From positions 1 through 5,086 of the forward strand of contig CAZTWC010000270.1 of the NCBI GenBank assembly GCA_964617105.1: DNA of 5,086 nucleotides, in the 5' to 3' direction. Both the position numbers and the translations under genes were made by a program. Numbering within the stretch: the first letter of the stretch is position 1; each line of letters opens with the position of its first letter. The notes under the pieces are model-generated. The model worked only from the letters and a program-made list of their open reading frames with translations. It did no database searches and was not told the origin of the DNA. Positions 1-5,086 of this stretch are shown one piece after another. Source of the stretch: CAZTWC01 sp964617105 [NCBI: uncultured Myxococcia bacterium] (GTDB lineage Bacteria; CAZTWC01).

Positions 1-729
1 AATTACCACTTGCTCCAGGAGATTGATATCTTCAAATTCTCCCGGCACTCGGATCAGGTAACTTGAGTTACCCATCTCTATGTTTCCGCCAGGGATATTG
101 ATGTTTTCGGAGCGGATGGCCAGGATAATATCGTTCAGGCTCAGGTGGTAGTGGGCGAGACGATCAGGGTTAATCAATACTTGAATCTCCCGGTCAACAC
201 CGCCAGCCAGGGACACGTCCAATACCCCGCTAATCCCTTCTATTTTATCCTGTAAGTCATCAGCTACCTTTTTCAGCAGCACCAAATCGTATTTTGCCGA
301 GAGATTGACTATCAAAATGGGGAAATCACTAAAAGAGATCTCCTGGATTATTGGCTCCTCCGCATCTTCGGGCAGATCTATTTTAGCCCGGTTAACCTTT
401 TCTCTAACCTGTTGAATAGATTCATCCAGATTGGCTTGCGGAGCAAACTCTACCCGGATCATGGAGGCTCCTTCAGCGCTGGTGGAGGCCATCACCTTGA
501 CATTACGCAAATCCTTTAGTTCTCTCTCCAAAGGACGGGTGACCAGGGTCTCGATATCAGAAGGTGATACTCCGAAATAGGGAGTGGTGATCATTATGAT
601 GGGAATTTCAATATCAGGAGCGCCTTCCCGGGGCAGGGTAAGGTAACTGATGCTTCCCATGATGATGATAATGACTATTAGGATAAAAACGCCGGCTCGT
701 TTTTCAACTGCAAAGTCAGTAATTTTCAT
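1..729 (-). CDS. RND efflux transporter permease, N-terminal part (cut by window edge)
   Basis: This is the inner-membrane proton-driven pump subunit of a tripartite RND efflux system (AcrB/MexB superfamily). I translated the minus strand by hand from the ATG at 729 and it stays open for 243 codons to the window edge; full-length relatives have about 1,000-1,050 residues. Residues 1-12 are a short cytoplasmic start (MKITDFAVEKRA) and about 13-31 form transmembrane helix 1. The periplasmic porter domain then begins, with family signatures PREGAPDIEIP (33-43), a TPYFGVSP-to-VTRPLERELK block (49-72), STSAEGAS (82-89) and NIPGGNIE (211-218). The start lies 57 bp after the adaptor stop, behind only a weak GAGA-type ribosome site, so it is probably co-transcribed and perhaps translationally helped. 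The wording resembles drug/hydrophobe (HAE-like) pumps rather than CusA-type metal pumps. The proton-relay aspartates lie outside the window, so substrate and activity cannot be judged. Confidence 0.95.
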   Translation of the reverse strand, partial: MKITDFAVEKRAGVFILIVIIIIMGSISYLTLPREGAPDIEIPIIMITTPYFGVSPSDIETLVTRPLERELKDLRNVKVMASTSAEGASMIRVEFAPQANLDESIQQVREKVNRAKIDLPEDAEEPIIQEISFSDFPILIVNLSAKYDLVLLKKVADDLQDKIEGISGVLDVSLAGGVDREIQVLINPDRLAHYHLSLNDIILAIRSENINIPGGNIEMGNSSYLIRVPGEFEDINLLEQVVI

Positions 730-786
730 AATTTGTTCTCAGCGCCTCAAAACTTCGGAATTTAATCAGAAAAAGAGGCCTATTTT

Positions 787-1932
787 TTATTGTTTTTTAA
801 CTAATTGGCAACATTGGTGTTGGGTTACCACATTAACCGGAACCCCTTCAACCAGGCTCCTGTGCCCCACCACCACTATGGAGTCACGCGGGTTCAGACC
901 AGACACTACAATGATCCGGTTGCCGTCAGAATATCCGGTTACCACCAGCCGTTTCTCGACGTTTCCTTTTTTTATCAGCCAGATATAACGTTTTTCATCC
1001 AGGCTGTCGATAAGGGCGTCCCTGGGAACTACCATTACCTGTGTATGGGTTTTTTTTACGATGTGGACTTTTATTTCCATGCCCGGAGCGATATGGCGGT
1101 TTGGGTTGGGAGCCACAATTTCCACCGGAAAGGTCCGGTTGGTGGTGTTAGCCATCACCCCTTTGTTGACAATGGCGCCTTTAAATAAACGAAGGGGAAA
1201 GGCGGCTACTTTTAGTTTAACCATCATCCCTTTTCTAACATGGGGGTAGTCCCGTTCCGGCAGGTCAGCCATTACTTTGATCTTGGCAATATCCACCAGT
1301 TCCGCCACCGGCGCTGTTGGCTTGGCATATTCTCCCCGCTGTAAAAATTGTTTGGTAACGATACCGTTTATGGGAGAGTGGATGGTTGTCTTGTCCAATT
1401 GCAGGCGGGTGATTTCCATTTCCAAATTGGCTGCTTCTAAAGCAGTTGCTAGTTTTTCCAATTGATTGGAGGAGATCAGCCTTTTTCCTTTTAACTTTTT
1501 TCCCCGGTCAAATTCTTGTTTAGCCTGTTTATGCCGCAACTTAGCCTGTTTGAACCGGACTTCCGCCATCTCCCGGTCGATTTTAATCAGCAATTGCCCT
1601 TTTTTAATGGCACTTCCCTCTTTAAAATTAACCGCTTCCACCAGTCCACCGATCTCTGCTGAAATTTGTAAATGCTGAAAGGGACGGGCAATACCTCTGA
1701 GTACCATGGTCTCTTCTAAATGGTGGGGGGTTATCTTCATCACCTCCACGTTTATCCGCTTTTCGCCCCGGTCGGTTATCTCCTTATCTTGTTCTTCGTC
1801 GCCGTGCGATTTGTTGCAGGCGTAGAGTCCGGCAACAAACACCAAACTCACTAAAATGGCCGGTGAGAATTTAGGCATCGATAACCCAAAGAGATTTTTT
1901 GTCTTCGATGCCGAGTTAGATTTGTAGCCCAT
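787..1932 (-). CDS. RND periplasmic adaptor (membrane fusion protein), probable lipoprotein
   Basis: This 381-aa protein should bridge the RND pump to an outer-membrane channel in the periplasm. The ATG at 1932 is chosen because AAGGA lies 6 nt upstream; the frame stays open for 50 more codons to a TTG at 2082 but without a ribosome site. A hydrophobic segment (about 24-37) ends in LYAC with Cys39, a plausible lipobox, so the mature protein is probably an N-acylated lipoprotein. The two halves of the lipoyl-like domain are seen at about 90-119 (ISAEIGGLVEAV, then EGSAIKKGQLL) and 182-215 (TTIHSPINGIV), with a charged alpha-hairpin between (about 120-180). A beta-barrel region follows (from about 218), then a membrane-proximal region with VVPRDALI. 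Length is normal for the family. An oddity is a pair of adjacent cysteines at 374-375 near the C-terminus. The RND permease follows after 57 bp. The substrate is not evident; no Met-rich CusB-like segment is seen. Confidence 0.95.
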   Translation of the reverse strand: MGYKSNSASKTKNLFGLSMPKFSPAILVSLVFVAGLYACNKSHGDEEQDKEITDRGEKRINVEVMKITPHHLEETMVLRGIARPFQHLQISAEIGGLVEAVNFKEGSAIKKGQLLIKIDREMAEVRFKQAKLRHKQAKQEFDRGKKLKGKRLISSNQLEKLATALEAANLEMEITRLQLDKTTIHSPINGIVTKQFLQRGEYAKPTAPVAELVDIAKIKVMADLPERDYPHVRKGMMVKLKVAAFPLRLFKGAIVNKGVMANTTNRTFPVEIVAPNPNRHIAPGMEIKVHIVKKTHTQVMVVPRDALIDSLDEKRYIWLIKKGNVEKRLVVTGYSDGNRIIVVSGLNPRDSIVVVGHRSLVEGVPVNVVTQHQCCQLVKKQ

Positions 1933-1938
1933 ATTATT

Positions 1939-1944
1939 TCCTTT
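1939..1944 (-). promoter_or_regulatory. Shine-Dalgarno site of the adaptor gene
   Basis: The minus strand reads AAAGGA, then 6 nt, then the ATG at 1932. This decides the start against the in-frame TTG at 2082 and the internal ATG at 1878, neither of which has a comparable site. Confidence 0.75.
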
Positions 1945-1996
1945 ATATACTAATAGATTGAAGTTTTGGAATATGGATAAAAGTATGGAAAACAAT

Positions 1997-2024
1997 ACTA
2001 TAATTTGATTTCTGCTGTTGAAAA
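1997..2024 (-). promoter_or_regulatory. Candidate sigma70-type promoter of the adaptor-pump operon
   Basis: The minus strand shows TTTTCA (2024-2019, 4 of 6 to TTGACA), a 16-bp spacer and TATAGT (2002-1997, 5 of 6 to TATAAT). It would start a transcript near 1990, giving a leader of roughly 58 nt before the adaptor ATG. The match is moderate and the region is AT-rich, so this is a candidate only. Confidence 0.35.
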
Positions 2025-2053
2025 GAGCCGTAATAATGGCTATCTGTTCTTCC

Positions 2054-2066
2054 GGTTGAATCAACC
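2054..2066. promoter_or_regulatory. 13-bp palindrome (6-1-6), possible operator
   Basis: GGTTGA, one A, then TCAACC forms a perfect 6-1-6 inverted repeat. With a one-base centre it cannot form a useful RNA hairpin at full length, but it has the symmetry expected of a dimeric regulator site. It lies about 30 bp upstream of the candidate -35 of the adaptor-pump operon. No regulator gene is visible in the window, so the function is inference. Confidence 0.35.
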
Positions 2067-2084
2067 AGGGACTGACAGACAAAG

Positions 2085-2104
2085 AAAGGCAACTTCCAGC
2101 CTTT
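2085..2104 (-). terminator. Candidate intrinsic terminator after the receptor gene
   Basis: In the minus-strand RNA, AAAGGC, an 8-nt loop and GCCUUU form a 6-bp stem, followed by the U-rich stretch CUUUGUCUGU. It lies about 94 nt after the receptor stop and before the adaptor promoter candidate, the right place to separate the two units. The stem is short and the U tract is interrupted, so it is weak as terminators go. Confidence 0.4.
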
Positions 2105-2136
2105 ATTAGGATAGATTATCCGGATAGGAGAGTTTT

Positions 2137-2172
2137 GGCAACTGAATTTTGACGTGGTAGAATTCAGTTACC
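2137..2172 (-). repeat. Strong stem-loop in the 3' untranslated region of the receptor mRNA
   Basis: The minus-strand RNA can form a 12-bp stem: GGUAACUGAAUU (2172-2161) against AAUUCAGUUGCC (2148-2137), with a 12-nt loop. One pair is U-G, which in the plus-strand RNA would be a C-A mismatch, so the fold favours the receptor transcript. It starts 25 nt after the stop codon. It is followed by AAAACUCUCC rather than a U tract, so it is more likely a 3'-end stabiliser, a Rho-type or processed end, or a DNA-level site than a simple terminator. Confidence 0.55.
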
Positions 2173-2197
2173 TTATCCAGACACAATTTTGGTGCAA

Positions 2198-4510
2198 TTA
2201 TAAGGTAGTCCTGATACCACCGAAAACTGTTCTTTTGATTTGCGGATTGTATTTAAGATTGTAGCCGTCATAGGCTTGAATACCGCCATAATTTACGTCG
2301 GTGATATTCCTTATCTCAAAGAAAATATTGACATCTTTCATTAGTTCGTAATTTGAAATCAGATCAAAGGTTATATAACCATCGTTATTATAGTAATCCT
2401 TCTCTACAACTTTATTGTTTATCATTAGCGGTGAGTATTCTCTTGAATACCAGCTTGAAGATACTATTGTATCCAAATTAATATGCAAGACATTATAAAG
2501 TTTTGTCCAGAGCCTGATTTTTCCAATAAAATCGGGAAGCATTTTCCGGAAATCAAGTTTTTCAATTATCTTATTGCCTTTGTCATCAAAAGTAGCCGGT
2601 AAAGTTTCTTCTCCTTTGTTATAACTCAAATAGATATCTGTTCCAATATTTGCATTTTTAACTAAGTTCGTCTTTATTCTGATGTTACCTTCAACTCCCA
2701 TGACAGTGGTTTGTGCATCGTCGTCGTTTATCCATGTTGATGCCAGGTCATCATCTTTGGAATTCGGATAAAGTTTTTGATCCACAGGAACTTTGTTTTT
2801 TATCGTAATGAGTCTGTCGATCTTGTTATAGAAACCAATTAATTCCACAGAAACATTTTTGCTGACCAAACTTTTTGCACCTATTTCAAAGGATTCTACC
2901 TTTTCTGGTTTTAAATCCAGGTTTGGAAGATGCTTATAATTTACTTTATCACCTTTAGGAACACCAAACACTTCGTGAATATAGGCAGGAGCCGGCGCTT
3001 TAAAAGCCTGGTTGTAGGATATACGAAGTGATGAGTTTTCAATAAAATTGTACTGCATAGAAACCCTGGGATTAAAAGTGTTTTCATAATCGGAATGATG
3101 GTCGAACCTTCCTCCAGCTATTACAGCGAAGAGTTTTGAATAATATCCTGCCTGAAGAAAACCTCCGAGATTACTATAATTTACTGATTTTACGCCAAGA
3201 ATTCCTAAGTCGTCACCTTTAATTTGTCCCTCATCGAATATAGAATACAAACTTTCATCAAAAGGTTTTGAGAGGTCGGGAGTCTTTGGAATACCACCGG
3301 AATAGGTGTATACTACTCCTCCCACAAGCTCTAACTCTTTTGATATATCCCATACCCAATGACTCTCAAAAGTGATGTCGTCTGAGGCTTCATATTTGTA
3401 TGCTTTGTTATGCTCACCAAAAACGCCATCTTTAGTAATTGGTACAATCCAATTAAGATATGATTCGTTATCCATTCTGTATCTCAAATATGAGATGTAA
3501 GTGTTGATGGAAAGTTCATCAAAGGCCTGTGTTTGATGTGTAAGGGTAAATCTGCTGATATCCTCTCCCCAGATTGCATCTCTATCATCATAATAATAGA
3601 GATGGGATTTAAGACCGAGTGAACTGAGATCACTTCTGTACATATGATCAAGGGACAAACTAAACTCCTTGTATAGTGCCTGAAAATTCAAACTGTAGTT
3701 CTTGTTTGGGATATCTCCGATTTTCAAAGGTATATTGTTTGGAAAAGGATTCATTTCCGTATCATTATAGATGTCGCGGTTATAGACCTCCTCATGTCCT
3801 TTTAAAATTTGCATATTTGATTTACTGCTGAAACTTCCTGAAAAGATAAATTTCAGCCTATCCTCTCCAACATCAAAAATATGTGAATGGAAAAGGTTGT
3901 AGTATTGATATCCGACTTCACCACTAATTAAGGAAATATCTGTGTAATTATAATCCGGGCTCAGGGTAATGATGTTCACAACTCCAGCCATTGCGTCAGC
4001 ACCGTAAAGCGATGATGCAGGTCCGAAGGCGATCTCTATTCTTTCGACATTTTTCATATTTATCTGCTCTGAAATGGGAAGTCCTTTTACAATAGAAGGG
4101 GTAATAGGAACTCCGTTCAGAAGAATTTTGGTATAATAATTCCCGATAAGTCCTCTCATCAGAAACATCTCTCCAAGGTTTCCTGAGCCGGGCTGGGAAA
4201 CTTTTATGCCGGGCATGTCTTTGAACACGTCAACAAGTGTAGTGTAGTTGTTTTCCAGTATATCGTCTCTCGTAATAATAAAAGTGGTAACAGGCAGTTC
4301 ACTCATCTTTCTGAAAGATCGGGTTGCTGTCATAATTTTAACATTCATAAGGTCTTCCAAAGACATTCCCATCAACTCATCAATCACCGTTTCCGAATTT
4401 GTCTTGTTATGTTCATGATTTTCATGAGCAAAAACAGGAATCGAAAATAAAATAAATAAAACAGAGAGTAGAAAAATTCGAGCAATCAACGTTGTCTGAT
4501 GTTTTTTCAT
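2198..4510 (-). CDS. TonB-dependent outer-membrane receptor
   Basis: This 770-aa outer-membrane receptor should import a scarce ligand (siderophore, metal complex, cobalamin or similar) using TonB-ExbBD energy. The ATG at 4510 is chosen for a GGAGGA site 6 nt upstream. A signal peptide covers 1-28 (basic MKKHQ start, hydrophobic core, cut after PVFA). The mature protein begins with the His-rich HENHEHNK. Next comes a SLEDLMNVKIMTATR segment (50-64) of the type that precedes or contains the TonB box. The plug follows to about 183, with MPGIKV (99-104), FLMRG (116-120), ILLNGVPI (129-136) and an ERIEIAFGPASSLYGADAMA block (156-175) before GVVNIIT. The rest is the 22-strand barrel, with typical phrases such as GGRFDHHSDYENTFNPRVS. 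The chain ends in FGGIRTTL, with Leu instead of the usual aromatic residue. GC is visibly lower than in its neighbours. Family assignment is firm; the ligand is unknown. Confidence 0.96.
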   Translation of the reverse strand: MKKHQTTLIARIFLLSVLFILFSIPVFAHENHEHNKTNSETVIDELMGMSLEDLMNVKIMTATRSFRKMSELPVTTFIITRDDILENNYTTLVDVFKDMPGIKVSQPGSGNLGEMFLMRGLIGNYYTKILLNGVPITPSIVKGLPISEQINMKNVERIEIAFGPASSLYGADAMAGVVNIITLSPDYNYTDISLISGEVGYQYYNLFHSHIFDVGEDRLKFIFSGSFSSKSNMQILKGHEEVYNRDIYNDTEMNPFPNNIPLKIGDIPNKNYSLNFQALYKEFSLSLDHMYRSDLSSLGLKSHLYYYDDRDAIWGEDISRFTLTHQTQAFDELSINTYISYLRYRMDNESYLNWIVPITKDGVFGEHNKAYKYEASDDITFESHWVWDISKELELVGGVVYTYSGGIPKTPDLSKPFDESLYSIFDEGQIKGDDLGILGVKSVNYSNLGGFLQAGYYSKLFAVIAGGRFDHHSDYENTFNPRVSMQYNFIENSSLRISYNQAFKAPAPAYIHEVFGVPKGDKVNYKHLPNLDLKPEKVESFEIGAKSLVSKNVSVELIGFYNKIDRLITIKNKVPVDQKLYPNSKDDDLASTWINDDDAQTTVMGVEGNIRIKTNLVKNANIGTDIYLSYNKGEETLPATFDDKGNKIIEKLDFRKMLPDFIGKIRLWTKLYNVLHINLDTIVSSSWYSREYSPLMINNKVVEKDYYNNDGYITFDLISNYELMKDVNIFFEIRNITDVNYGGIQAYDGYNLKYNPQIKRTVFGGIRTTL

Positions 4511-4516
4511 GGTAAA

Positions 4517-4522
4517 TCCTCC
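4517..4522 (-). promoter_or_regulatory. Shine-Dalgarno site of the receptor gene
   Basis: GGAGGA on the minus strand lies 6 nt before the ATG at 4510. It is a near-ideal ribosome site and fixes the start; the 37 further open codons up to a TTG at 4621 would begin inside the promoter -35 box. Confidence 0.85.
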
Positions 4523-4530
4523 AAATGTTA

Positions 4531-4572
4531 TGGTCTTTAATAGTTGTATAAGCCTTGAATTTTGGTCTTTAA
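4531..4572 (-). repeat. 10-bp direct repeat in the receptor leader
   Basis: TTAAAGACCA occurs twice in the same direction on the minus strand, at 4572-4563 and 4540-4531. The copies are 32 bp apart, close to three helical turns. Both lie between the likely transcription start and the ribosome site. The pair could be tandem sites for a regulator or an RNA-level element. It matches nothing I recognise. Confidence 0.5.
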
Positions 4573-4587
4573 ATATATTGAATATCA
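4573..4587 (-). promoter_or_regulatory. Fur-like AT-rich imperfect palindrome
   Basis: TGATATT-C-AATATAT on the minus strand fits a 7-1-7 layout and agrees with the Fur pattern TGATAAT-N-ATTATCA at 10 of 14 positions by my count. Its core ATATT-G-AATAT (plus strand, 4575-4585) is perfectly symmetric. It sits just downstream of the -10 hexamer, where a bound repressor would block initiation. Chance matches are common in sequence this AT-rich, so this is tentative. Confidence 0.25.
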
Positions 4588-4590
4588 TAT

Positions 4591-4621
4591 ATAGTATGAG
4601 TAAACTGTAACACTTTGTCAA
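4591..4621 (-). promoter_or_regulatory. Candidate sigma70-type promoter of the receptor gene
   Basis: The minus strand has a perfect TTGACA (4621-4616), a 19-bp spacer and TACTAT (4596-4591, 4 of 6 to TATAAT). The spacer is longer than the ideal 17 and the -10 is imperfect, as often seen in regulated promoters. Initiation would fall near 4584, giving a leader of about 74 nt, too short for a cobalamin riboswitch. The position after the dus terminator candidate supports a separate transcription unit. Confidence 0.5.
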
Positions 4622-4642
4622 GAGAAAAAATAGAGAAAAAAT
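4621..4642. repeat. 11-bp tandem duplication
   Basis: AGAGAAAAAAT occurs twice head to tail (4621-4631 and 4632-4642). On the minus strand this gives two T-rich blocks directly upstream of the receptor -35, where they could serve as an UP-like or curved element, or as a late U tract for dus. It may equally be a simple replication-slippage duplication. Confidence 0.6.
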
Positions 4643-4655
4643 AGATTAGTAAATT

Positions 4656-4673
4656 GAAACCTGCGGCGGTTTC
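4656..4673 (-). terminator. Candidate terminator hairpin after dus
   Basis: The minus-strand RNA forms GAAACC, loop GCCGCA, GGUUUC, a perfect 6-bp stem 23 nt after the dus stop. The sequence behind it is U-rich (AAUUUACUAAUCUAUUUUUU) but the solid U run begins about 14 nt later, so it is not a textbook intrinsic terminator. Confidence 0.4.
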
Positions 4674-4696
4674 CTTCCGGAGGGTGTGGCGGATAA

Positions 4697-5086
4697 TTAA
4701 AATATGACGATATTTTCAATCTCTTCAAAGGTTTCTGCCGCGCATATCCGGGCCCGCATAGAGGCGGCGTTTTTGAAACCGCGCAAATAAAGGGGCAGAT
4801 GTTTGCGTAACTGTTTAACCGCCCACAGTTTATTGGATGCCAACTCCTTTTTGAAGTTCAAGTGCTTGATGAAATAAGTTAGTGGCTTCATCTGCTCAAA
4901 TTCCCCTTTAATGGCCAGTTGTCCCTCTTTTTCAATAAGGCAACTAAATATCCAGGGGGTTTTCAACGCCGCTCTCCCAATCATAACACCCTGACAGCCG
5001 GTCTGTTCCATCATATCTACCGCTTTTTGAGGAGTATCTATATCTCCATTACCAATAACCGGTATTTGAACTGCATTGACCACCTC
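4697..5086 (-). CDS. dusB: tRNA-dihydrouridine synthase, C-terminal part (cut by window edge)
   Basis: This flavoenzyme reduces uridine to 5,6-dihydrouridine in tRNA, using FMN and NADPH. Only the last 129 residues are present; the frame is open to the window edge, so the GTG at 5083 is an internal Val and not a start. Visible are the end of the TIM barrel with IPVIGNGDI (residues 8-16 of the fragment) and GVMIGRAAL (32-40), the two glycine-rich FMN phosphate-binding stretches, followed by TPWIF. The helical C-terminal domain carries [13 protein letters not shown] and a MRARI motif that help bind tRNA. The catalytic Cys lies outside the window. The wording fits the DusB/NifR3 branch common in bacteria, but the exact subgroup is less certain than the family. 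The stop lies 187 bp from the receptor start, with a hairpin between, so it is probably a separate unit. Confidence 0.93.
   Translation of the reverse strand, partial: EVVNAVQIPVIGNGDIDTPQKAVDMMEQTGCQGVMIGRAALKTPWIFSCLIEKEGQLAIKGEFEQMKPLTYFIKHLNFKKELASNKLWAVKQLRKHLPLYLRGFKNAASMRARICAAETFEEIENIVIF

Noticed and set aside
805-1188. Plus-strand open frames of 62-127 codons at 650-988, 805-1188, 1061-1249, 1277-1465 and 1466-1678
   Set aside because: They lie antisense to the well-supported adaptor and pump genes, show no recognisable domains and have low-complexity composition typical of mirror frames.
1-1932. CusBA-type heavy-metal efflux
   Set aside because: The pump N-terminus reads like the HAE-type drug/hydrophobe branch and the adaptor lacks a Met-rich metal-binding N-terminus, so a metal substrate is not supported by these genes.
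1933-2082. 50-codon upstream extension of the adaptor reading frame (TTG start at 2082)
   Set aside because: It has no ribosome site, would put a second hydrophobic stretch before the lipoprotein signal and runs through the candidate promoter; the ATG at 1932 has AAGGA at ideal spacing.
1933-2197. Insertion sequence, tRNA, small RNA gene or CRISPR array in the gaps
   Set aside because: No transposase remnant, no cloverleaf, no regularly spaced repeats; only the short hairpins and palindromes listed above.
4511-4621. 37-codon upstream extension of the receptor frame (TTG start at 4621)
   Set aside because: The TTG is the first part of the TTGACA -35 box, and the extension would bury a clear signal peptide; the ATG at 4510 has GGAGGA at 6 nt.
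4511-4696. Cobalamin riboswitch before the TonB-dependent receptor
   Set aside because: The leader is only about 74 nt from the likely start and no B12-box-like conserved segment is seen in the 186-bp gap.

Overview
The window reads as a piece of a diderm (Gram-negative) chromosome. It carries a TonB-dependent outer-membrane receptor, a lipoprotein-type periplasmic adaptor and an inner-membrane RND pump, which together need two membranes. All four recognisable genes lie on the minus strand, so transcription runs from high to low coordinates. I cannot name the genus. The N-terminal sequence of the pump resembles RND permeases found in many environmental bacteria outside the classical Enterobacteria/Pseudomonas models, and composition is mid to low GC.

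Layout in order of transcription: (1) 5086-4697, the C-terminal 129 residues of a tRNA-dihydrouridine synthase, cut by the window edge. (2) 4696-4511, a 186-bp gap with a candidate terminator hairpin for dus, an 11-bp tandem duplication, a good -35 (TTGACA) with a weaker -10, a Fur-like AT-rich imperfect palindrome, a 10-bp direct repeat and a strong Shine-Dalgarno. (3) 4510-2198, a complete 770-aa TonB-dependent receptor with signal peptide and a short His-rich mature N-terminus. (4) 2197-1933, a 265-bp gap with a strong hairpin just after the receptor, a second hairpin that could be an intrinsic terminator, a 13-bp palindrome and a candidate promoter for the efflux genes. (5) 1932-787, a complete 381-aa RND periplasmic adaptor, probably a lipoprotein. 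(6) 729-1, the first 243 residues of the RND permease, cut by the window edge.

The adaptor and pump are only 57 bp apart and almost certainly form one operon. An outer-membrane channel (TolC type) would complete the pump but is not in the window; it may lie beyond position 1 or elsewhere. The receptor sits between dus and the pump operon with its own promoter and terminator-like signals and clearly lower GC than either neighbour. It looks like an independent and possibly acquired unit. Whether its substrate is linked to the pump cannot be decided here. I found no RNA genes, CRISPR array, insertion sequence or clearly novel system. The most useful leads are the regulatory and structural signals in the two gaps and the compositional island formed by the receptor gene.
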